DNA of 5,282 nt. Origin: an uncultured Clostridia bacterium. GTDB taxonomy: Bacteria > Bacillota > Clostridia > Oscillospirales > CAG-382. The DNA is taken from NCBI GenBank assembly GCA_947305675.1, contig CAMZED010000101.1:1-5282 (forward strand), given 5' to 3'. This document shows positions 1 to 5,282 of the stretch, one piece after another. The position numbers and the translations under genes are program-made. Each line of letters starts with the position of its first letter. Within the stretch, counting starts at the first letter, position 1. The notes below the pieces were generated by a model that worked only from the letters and a program-made list of their open reading frames with translations, had not been told where the DNA came from and did no database searches.

Positions 1-2421
1 GCGCATTATTACGATCTTGAAGTTATAAGTCATCTTGCCGATGCGACAGAAGACGAAAACCTTAAATCGGCGGCGGAAGAATGCTTCGGATACGCTTTGG
101 AAGTTTACGGATCCGATGTTGCCGAAGCGCTCGCGGCGACAAAAAAGTTTTTATCGCAAAAAAGCGAAAGCGATTTCAGGATCACGGCGCTTGGGCACGC
201 ACATATCGACCTGGCATGGCTTTGGCCCCTGCGCGAGACTCACCGAAAAGCCGCGCGAACGTTTTCGACTCTTATGCGAAACAGCGAGATATATCCCGAA
301 TATCTTTTCGGAGTAAGTCAGCCGCAGATGCTTTTGTGGGTGAAGCGGGACCATCCCGCGCTGTATGAAGAGATGAGATCGCTTTATAAAAGCGGCAGGC
401 TGGAACTTCAGGGCGGTTTTTGGGTAGAAAGCGACACGAACATCCCCGCGGGCGAAAGTCTTGTAAGGCAGATGCTTTACGGCAAAAAGTTCTTCAAAAA
501 CGAGTTCGGATACGACCAGGAGATACTGTGGATCCCCGATGTTTTCGGCTATAACGCGCAGTTGCCGCAGATAATGGCGAAAAGCGGAATAAAATATTTT
601 CTTACGATAAAACTAAGCTGGAATTCGGTCAACAAATTCCCGCACAGCACCTTCCGCTGGAAAGGCCTTGACGGGTCTGAAATACTCACCCATATGCCGC
701 CGGAAGGCAATTACAACAGCGCGGCGAGGGCGGAATCGTTGCTTAACGTTGAAAAAAAGTTTATGGAACGCGGTATCGACAACCGCGCGATGCTGCTTTA
801 CGGGATCGGTGACGGCGGCGGCGGTCCGGGTATGGAACACCTGGAACGTCTGCGCCGCGAATACGATCTTGTCGGTCTGCCGAAGGTAAAACAGGGGTTT
901 GCGATCGATTTCTTTCGCGATATCGACAAAGACCGCGACAAATTCCCGGAATATAAAGGCGAGCTGTACCTTGAAAAGCATCAGGGCACCTACACCACGC
1001 AATCGAAAAACAAACGCTTTAACCGGAAGTGCGAAGTATCTCTCCACAATGCCGAGATTATGTCAACCGTTGCGTCGGTTTTAAAGGGCGCGGATTATCC
1101 GAAATCAAAGCTGGAGGAGATCTGGAAAGAGGTACTGCTTTATCAGTTCCACGATATAATTCCCGGCAGTTCGATCAAGCGCGTTTACGACGAGACGACC
1201 GCGCGTTATTTGTATTTGACGGATGAGATAAGCGGGATCACAAACAGCGCGCTCGAATCTTTGGGCGGCGGAGAACGGTCCGGTTCGGGGATATTCAACC
1301 CCGCGCCATTCGCAATAAAAGGTTTTTCAGGGATGAAATATGCCGAGGCGCCGGCACTTGGGTTCGGGGAATATAAAGAATACGAAGGCGCTCCGGCGAC
1401 AGCAAGGTTCGATTCTGTTGAAAACGAGCTAATAAAGGTAACTTTCACCGCGAACGGCGGCATTGCTTCGGTTTATGACAAAGCCGACGGATATGAATAT
1501 CTGCGCGCCGAAGGCAACGTGTTAACAAGTTATCAGGATACGATGAACGCCTGGGAAGTGCCGGCTGATTACGCCGTAAACCCGCGTGAAAGAGCCGTTT
1601 TAACGCGTCGCGAATATTTTGTGTCCGGCTTTGTTGCCGTGATCAGGCAGGTTTTTAAAGTCGGACAAAGCGAAATAGTCCAAACCGTATCGCTTGCCCC
1701 CGGAAGCAGGAGGATCGATTTTGCCACGACCGTTCAATGGAACGAAACGCACAAAATGCTGCGCGCGGCTTTTCCGCTTACGGCAAGGAGCGATGACGCG
1801 CTGTGCGATATCCAGTACGGCAGCATAAGCCGTCCGACTCACACGCGCGACAGTTTTGCAAAAGCGAAAAAAGAGATTTGCGCCCACAAGTGGGTGGATA
1901 TCTGCGACGGATCGCACGGCGCCGCTTTGCTGAACGATTGCAAATACGGCCACCGCGTGTGGGATTGCACGCTCGATATCGACCTGCTGCGAAGCAGTAT
2001 GTATCCCGGAGTCGACGCCGACAAGGGCGAGCAAACCTTCACTTACTCTTTCTTCCCGCACAGCGGAACGAATTATGTTAACCAAGTCGTGAAGGAAGGA
2101 TATCTGCTGAACTTCCCGGTTTTCGAAACCCGCTTTACCGCCGGCGGAATCGGGCTTGACGAAGGCGGGATAGTTTATTGCGATTCGGAAAACGTCGTTA
2201 TCGATTGGGTGAAACGTTCGGAGGACGGCGAAGGAATTATCGTTCGCGCTTATGAGTTCTGCGGGAAAGGCGCCGAAGCCGAAATAAGGCTCAACACGGC
2301 GATTCACGCAGGCAGACCGGTCGTTTGCGACCTTATGGAAAACGAGCTTTACGCTCCCGAAGGCGCGGTGGAATTCAAACCTTACGAGATAATCACGCTT
2401 AAATTCCCGTTGAATCGGTAA
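1..2421 (+). CDS. Alpha-mannosidase, glycoside hydrolase family 38 (5'-partial)
   Basis: A zinc-dependent retaining alpha-mannosidase that releases mannose from alpha-mannosides. The frame is open from base 1, and codons before the TTG at 97 read as a normal mannosidase N-domain end, so the gene starts upstream of the window. By comparison with the MAN2C1/Ams1-type subfamily (about 1000-1050 residues), roughly 200 residues are missing. Numbering codons from base 1, the catalytic domain opens with GHAHIDLAWLWP, giving zinc ligands His68 and Asp70. WVESD follows (141-145), then WIPDVFGYNAQLPQI with the nucleophile Asp180, GDGGGGPG (from 271), and KHQGTYTTQ (His at 327). YQFHDIIPGSS, in the helical middle domain, supplies the fourth zinc ligand, His384. 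The C-terminal beta domains include VENELIKV (from 473), HKWVD (from 629) and ALLNDCKYG. All key residues are intact, and the stop is TAA at 2419. The subfamily is normally cytoplasmic, but the N-terminus cannot be checked for a signal peptide. Natural substrate (host N-glycan fragments or plant/yeast mannosides) is not determinable. Family assignment is very secure. Confidence 0.96.
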   Translation, partial: AHYYDLEVISHLADATEDENLKSAAEECFGYALEVYGSDVAEALAATKKFLSQKSESDFRITALGHAHIDLAWLWPLRETHRKAARTFSTLMRNSEIYPEYLFGVSQPQMLLWVKRDHPALYEEMRSLYKSGRLELQGGFWVESDTNIPAGESLVRQMLYGKKFFKNEFGYDQEILWIPDVFGYNAQLPQIMAKSGIKYFLTIKLSWNSVNKFPHSTFRWKGLDGSEILTHMPPEGNYNSAARAESLLNVEKKFMERGIDNRAMLLYGIGDGGGGPGMEHLERLRREYDLVGLPKVKQGFAIDFFRDIDKDRDKFPEYKGELYLEKHQGTYTTQSKNKRFNRKCEVSLHNAEIMSTVASVLKGADYPKSKLEEIWKEVLLYQFHDIIPGSSIKRVYDETTARYLYLTDEISGITNSALESLGGGERSGSGIFNPAPFAIKGFSGMKYAEAPALGFGEYKEYEGAPATARFDSVENELIKVTFTANGGIASVYDKADGYEYLRAEGNVLTSYQDTMNAWEVPADYAVNPRERAVLTRREYFVSGFVAVIRQVFKVGQSEIVQTVSLAPGSRRIDFATTVQWNETHKMLRAAFPLTARSDDALCDIQYGSISRPTHTRDSFAKAKKEICAHKWVDICDGSHGAALLNDCKYGHRVWDCTLDIDLLRSSMYPGVDADKGEQTFTYSFFPHSGTNYVNQVVKEGYLLNFPVFETRFTAGGIGLDEGGIVYCDSENVVIDWVKRSEDGEGIIVRAYEFCGKGAEAEIRLNTAIHAGRPVVCDLMENELYAPEGAVEFKPYEIITLKFPLNR

Positions 2422-2451
2422 AAAAGTTACTTATTGCGAAAAAATATACCG

Positions 2452-2496
2452 TATTATCATTAATTGTTCACTTTTTGATGATATTATCTCATTGTT
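2452..2496 (+). repeat. Imperfect direct repeat upstream of the ABC transporter gene
   Basis: TATTATC occurs at 2452-2458 and again at 2482-2488, exactly 30 bases apart. Each copy is followed by ATTGTT, at 2463-2468 and 2491-2496, with a 4-base gap in the first copy and a 2-base gap in the second. The second copy overlaps the candidate -10 element. This could be a paired regulator site on one face of the helix. In so short an AT-rich stretch it could equally be chance. Confidence 0.3.
2479..2487 (+). promoter_or_regulatory. Candidate extended -10 promoter for the ABC transporter gene
   Basis: TGATATTAT matches the extended -10 pattern TGn followed by TATAAT with one mismatch. It would place the transcription start near 2494, giving a leader of about 25 bases that contains the ribosome binding site. 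No good -35 hexamer sits at the standard 16-18 base spacing. TTGTTC at 2464-2469 is only 12 bases away, which is consistent with an extended -10 promoter that relies little on a -35 box. A less likely alternative is TTGCGA (2434-2439) with TATCAT (2455-2460) at 15-base spacing. Confidence 0.4.
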
Positions 2497-2504
2497 TTCA
2501 GAAC

Positions 2505-2510
2505 GGAGGG
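2505..2510 (+). promoter_or_regulatory. Ribosome binding site of the ABC transporter gene
   Basis: GGAGGG lies 10 bases before the ATG at 2521. It is a strong Shine-Dalgarno match that fixes the start codon. The resulting N-terminus, MLELKEIKKSY, is a standard start for an ABC ATPase of this class. Confidence 0.85.
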
Positions 2511-2520
2511 AATAGACTAT

Positions 2521-5247
2521 ATGCTTGAACTGAAAGAGATAAAAAAATCATACCGCGTCGGCAACAACGTCACCGAGGCGCTCAAAGGCGTTACTCTCGC
2601 CTTCCGCGAAAGCGAATTCGTGGCGATACTCGGTCCTTCCGGCTGCGGCAAGACGACGCTTCTGAACGTGATCGGCGGGCTGGACAGATACGATTCCGGC
2701 GAACTGATCATCAACGGCGTTTCGACAAGGCGCTACCGCGATTCCGATTGGGATACCTACCGCAACCATTCGATCGGGTTTGTTTTTCAGTCTTACAACC
2801 TTATTCCCCACCAGACGGTACTTTCAAACGTGGAACTCGCGCTTACGCTTTCGGGCGTGAGCAAATCCGAGCGCAAAAAACGCGCGATGGAGGCTTTGGA
2901 CAAAGTCGGAATCGGCGATCAGGCGGATAAAAAGCCAAACCAGCTCTCGGGAGGGCAGATGCAGCGCGTCGCCATTGCGCGGGCGCTGGTGAACGATCCG
3001 GCGATCCTGCTTGCCGACGAACCGACGGGAGCGCTCGATTCGGCGACCAGCGTTCAGATAATGGAACTGTTGAAAGAAGTCGCCTCCGACCGGCTTGTGA
3101 TAATGGTCACTCACAACCCGGAACTTGCTTCCTCGTATGCAACGAGGACGATAAACCTCTACGACGGCAATATCTTATCCGACACCGCTCCTTTTGCCGC
3201 TGACGGCGAAAAAGCGGACGTAAACGTCAAAAAAGGCAAAAAAGAAAACCGGAAGAAGAAGAAAAAAACCTCTATGTCGCCGCTTACGGCGCTTATGCTT
3301 TCGCTGAACAACCTTCTTACGAAAAAAGCCCGTACAATACTTACGAGCTTCGCCGGAAGCATAGGGATAGTCGGGATCGCGCTGATACTTTCGATGAGAA
3401 GCGGGTTCGAGGCCTATATTTATAAAGTCCAGGAAGACACGCTTTCCACCTATCCCATAACCATTCAGGAAGAGACGATGAACTTTTCATCGATACTGGA
3501 AGAATTTTCCGACGGATCCGGCAAAACCGGCAGAGAGCACGAACTCGATAAAGTCTATTCCCGCCCGGTGTTCGGTAAGCTGCTCAACGCCCTGCTTGCC
3601 GGTATCGAGCGCAACGACCTTGAATCGTTCAAAGCCTATATCGATGCAAACCGCGGCAAAGTGGATGAATTTACCACCGACGTCAAATATCTTTACGGCG
3701 TCGATATGAACGTTTATACCGAGACCGCCGACGGCGAAATACGCAAAGTCCACCCGCTCGACGCGATAAGTACCGTAATGGGCGGGGGCGGAATGTCGGG
3801 ATTTGCCGGCGGCACGTTCAGTATGAGCGCGCAGAGCTTTAACGTCTGGAACGAACTTATCGACAACCGCGAACTGCTCGAATCGCAATACGACACGGTC
3901 TATGGAAGATGGCCAGACAAATACAATGAGGTCGTACTGTTTGTGAATGACAACAACGAAATAAACGATTATATTCTTTGCGGGCTCGGACTTATCAACC
4001 AGGATCTGGCTTATCAGCTTATGACAAGCGCCGTCGCGGGGCATAAATTCGCCGACGAAGAAGTCGTTTCTTACAGTTACGAGGACATCTGCGGGCTTTC
4101 GTTCAAGCTTATCCCCTCGTCGGAAAAATACCGTTACGACGAAGCGACCGGCACCTGGGAAGATCGCAGCGACGATATGAGTTATATGAAATGGGTGGTC
4201 GAAAACAGCGCCGAGGAACTTAAGATCGTCGGCATAATGCGTCCGAACGCGTCGGCGGCGGCCGCAAGCGCAACGAGCGCAACGAACAGGGTCGGATATA
4301 CCCATGCGCTCACCGAGCACTGTATCGCCCTGGCGAACGGTTCGGAAATAGTAAAACAGCAGCGCTCCACCGCGAAGAACGAAAAAGCCACGGCGAAATA
4401 CGGCGCAGAATACCGCGATTGCGATATCGACGTGTTTACCGGGATCCCGTTCGGTTACACAGCCGAGCAAAAAGAGATCACCATCGAGGACGTTTACGCC
4501 TATATTGCGACATTGCCCGAGGATCAGCAGGCGCAGACCGCCGCGTTTATCGGAGGGATGTCGGAAGCGGAGATAATCGCAACTTTCTCGCAGTATGTCG
4601 GCGCCGACACGCGGACGACAAAAGCGACATATAACGGCAACCTTCAGCTGCTCGGCGCCGCCGAGCTTGAAAATCCGAGCGCGATATATCTTTACGCCAA
4701 AGATTTCGAATCGAAAGACCGGCTCGCGGCGTTTATTGAGGAATACAACGAAAAAGTAAAATCCGAAAACGACGGTGAAAAAGTAATAAGATACACCGAT
4801 ATGATCGGCGTTTTGCTCAATTCGGTAAGCACGATACTCGACACGATATCCTATGTTCTTATAGCGTTCGTGGCTATATCTCTGGTCGTATCTTCAATAA
4901 TGATCGGCGTAATAACTTATATTTCGGTGCTCGAACGGACGAAAGAGATCGGCATACTCCGTTCGATCGGCGCATCGCGCAGGGACATCGCCCGGGTGTT
5001 CAACGCCGAAACTCTTATTGTCGGGTTCGCTTCCGGGGCGTTCGGCATATTGCTTACGGTATTGCTCAACATCCCGATCAACCTTGTGATCGAGCATCTC
5101 AGCGGAATCGGAAATATGGCATTTCTGCCTTGGGCGGGCGGAACGGTGCTTGTTGTAATAAGCATGCTGCTCACTTTCGTCGCCGGGCTGATACCTTCGA
5201 GGCTCGCGGCAAGGAAAGATCCCGTCGTCGCGCTGAGGACCGAATAA
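2521..5247 (+). CDS. ABC transporter, fused ATP-binding and FtsX/MacB-type permease protein
   Basis: A complete 908-residue membrane ATPase. Residues 1-225 form an ABC domain of the MacB/LolD class: Walker A GPSGCGKTT (38-46), Q-loop Gln90, signature LSGGQ (142-146), Walker B ILLADE with catalytic Glu167, D-loop ALD (171-173) and switch His198. All are intact, so it should hydrolyse ATP. A lysine-rich cytoplasmic linker (237-249) leads to the permease. TM1 is at about 273-291, followed by an outer domain of about 480 residues (292-772). Three more TM helices lie near 775-798, 829-857 and 872-893, with the FtsX-domain segment LERTKEIGILRSIGASRRDI (804-823) between TM2 and TM3. The end, ARKDPVVALRTE, is typical of the family. 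Four TMs per chain implies a homodimer. Relatives couple ATP hydrolysis to movement of the outer domain (mechanotransmission) for antimicrobial peptide resistance, lipid or peptide export, or control of cell-wall hydrolases. The substrate here is unknown. A TolC-type partner is not expected if the host is Gram-positive. Met252 may be a relic start of a once separate permease. Fold assignment is very secure, function is open. Confidence 0.95.
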   Translation: MLELKEIKKSYRVGNNVTEALKGVTLAFRESEFVAILGPSGCGKTTLLNVIGGLDRYDSGELIINGVSTRRYRDSDWDTYRNHSIGFVFQSYNLIPHQTVLSNVELALTLSGVSKSERKKRAMEALDKVGIGDQADKKPNQLSGGQMQRVAIARALVNDPAILLADEPTGALDSATSVQIMELLKEVASDRLVIMVTHNPELASSYATRTINLYDGNILSDTAPFAADGEKADVNVKKGKKENRKKKKKTSMSPLTALMLSLNNLLTKKARTILTSFAGSIGIVGIALILSMRSGFEAYIYKVQEDTLSTYPITIQEETMNFSSILEEFSDGSGKTGREHELDKVYSRPVFGKLLNALLAGIERNDLESFKAYIDANRGKVDEFTTDVKYLYGVDMNVYTETADGEIRKVHPLDAISTVMGGGGMSGFAGGTFSMSAQSFNVWNELIDNRELLESQYDTVYGRWPDKYNEVVLFVNDNNEINDYILCGLGLINQDLAYQLMTSAVAGHKFADEEVVSYSYEDICGLSFKLIPSSEKYRYDEATGTWEDRSDDMSYMKWVVENSAEELKIVGIMRPNASAAAASATSATNRVGYTHALTEHCIALANGSEIVKQQRSTAKNEKATAKYGAEYRDCDIDVFTGIPFGYTAEQKEITIEDVYAYIATLPEDQQAQTAAFIGGMSEAEIIATFSQYVGADTRTTKATYNGNLQLLGAAELENPSAIYLYAKDFESKDRLAAFIEEYNEKVKSENDGEKVIRYTDMIGVLLNSVSTILDTISYVLIAFVAISLVVSSIMIGVITYISVLERTKEIGILRSIGASRRDIARVFNAETLIVGFASGAFGILLTVLLNIPINLVIEHLSGIGNMAFLPWAGGTVLVVISMLLTFVAGLIPSRLAARKDPVVALRTE
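4267..4284 (+). repeat. Tandem 9-base repeat within the transporter outer domain
   Basis: AGCGCAACG is present twice in a row, in frame, following a GCG/GCC-rich run. It encodes part of an Ala/Ser/Thr low-complexity stretch at residues 576-590 of the transporter (NASAAAASATSATNR). The unit length is a multiple of three, so copy-number change by replication slippage would keep the frame. It probably forms a flexible surface loop outside the membrane. Confidence 0.7.
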
Positions 5248-5282
5248 CCGAATAGAAAAATTCGTATGCAAGGCTGCCGCGC
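5248..5282 (+). other. 3' flank of the transporter gene, possible start of a cut-off terminator
   Basis: After the TAA at 5245-5247 there is a weak 5-bp inverted repeat (CGAAT at 5249-5253, ATTCG at 5260-5264) with a 6-base loop and no T-run. It is then followed by GC-rich sequence ending in GGCTGCCGCGC at the window edge. The GC-rich part could be the left arm of an intrinsic terminator whose right arm and T-run lie outside. Nothing here can be confirmed from the window. Confidence 0.2.

Noticed and set aside
97..99. TTG at 97 as the start codon of the mannosidase
   Set aside because: The same frame is open back to base 1 and encodes a plausible N-domain end. No Shine-Dalgarno sequence precedes the TTG, and family members have about 200 more residues upstream of the catalytic domain.
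1600..2307. A 235-codon open frame on the - strand opposite the mannosidase C-terminal region
   Set aside because: It is a shadow of the conserved GH38 beta domains on the + strand. The product resembles no family I know, and no separate regulatory signals were seen.
2416..2451. CGGTA/TACCG inverted repeat after the mannosidase as an intrinsic terminator
   Set aside because: The stem is only 5 bp with a 26-base loop, overlaps the stop codon, and is not followed by a T-run.
2446..2454. ATACCGTAT palindrome as an operator
   Set aside because: Nine bases in an AT-rich gap is well within chance, and it does not align with the candidate promoter in an informative way.
3253..3307. A-rich run (A7 at 3262-3268) as a programmed frameshift or transcript slippage site releasing a free ATPase
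   Set aside because: The in-frame codons give G AAA AAA, not a canonical -1 slippery heptamer, and 7 A's is short for strong polymerase slippage. A +1 shift would reach TGA at 3305, but nothing else supports a designed event.
3487..4470. A 327-codon open frame on the - strand opposite the transporter outer domain
   Set aside because: It lies fully inside a well-supported gene. Its translation shows no recognisable domain, has irregular Cys/Arg/Phe-rich composition, and no convincing ribosome binding site was noted. Long antisense frames are expected opposite genes with this codon use.

Overview
The window holds two protein-coding genes on the + strand, separated by a 99-base AT-rich gap. The first is a family GH38 alpha-mannosidase whose 5' end lies outside the window. 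The second is a complete ABC transporter with its ATPase and FtsX/MacB-type permease fused in one chain. Together they fill almost the whole window. I see no RNA gene, CRISPR array, insertion sequence or phage gene.

Organism: probably an uncultured or gut-type member of the Clostridia (Bacillota). This is inferred from three things: strong purine-rich Shine-Dalgarno usage, frequent ATA isoleucine codons in a moderately GC-rich sequence, and the style of the ABC transporter, whose single-chain ATPase-permease with a large outer domain and lysine-rich linker is familiar from clostridial genomes. No marker gene is present, so the assignment is tentative.

Layout: bases 1-2421 encode the C-terminal 806 residues of the mannosidase. 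Its reading frame is open from base 1, so the TTG at 97 is not the real start. Bases 2422-2520 are intergenic, with no convincing intrinsic terminator. They carry a candidate extended -10 promoter (2479-2487), an imperfect direct repeat and a clear ribosome binding site (2505-2510). Bases 2521-5247 encode the 908-residue transporter. The last 35 bases are non-coding as far as can be seen and may begin a terminator that is cut off.

Function: the mannosidase very likely acts in the cytoplasm, releasing mannose from alpha-mannosides. The transporter has the architecture of MacB/FtsX-type machines, which act on peptides, lipids or envelope enzymes and usually not on sugars. The two genes are therefore probably neighbours without a shared pathway, and the transporter appears to have its own promoter. 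The most interesting detail is the ATPase-permease junction, where a Met directly after a poly-lysine linker looks like the ancestral start of a once separate permease. I find no evidence of a previously undescribed system.
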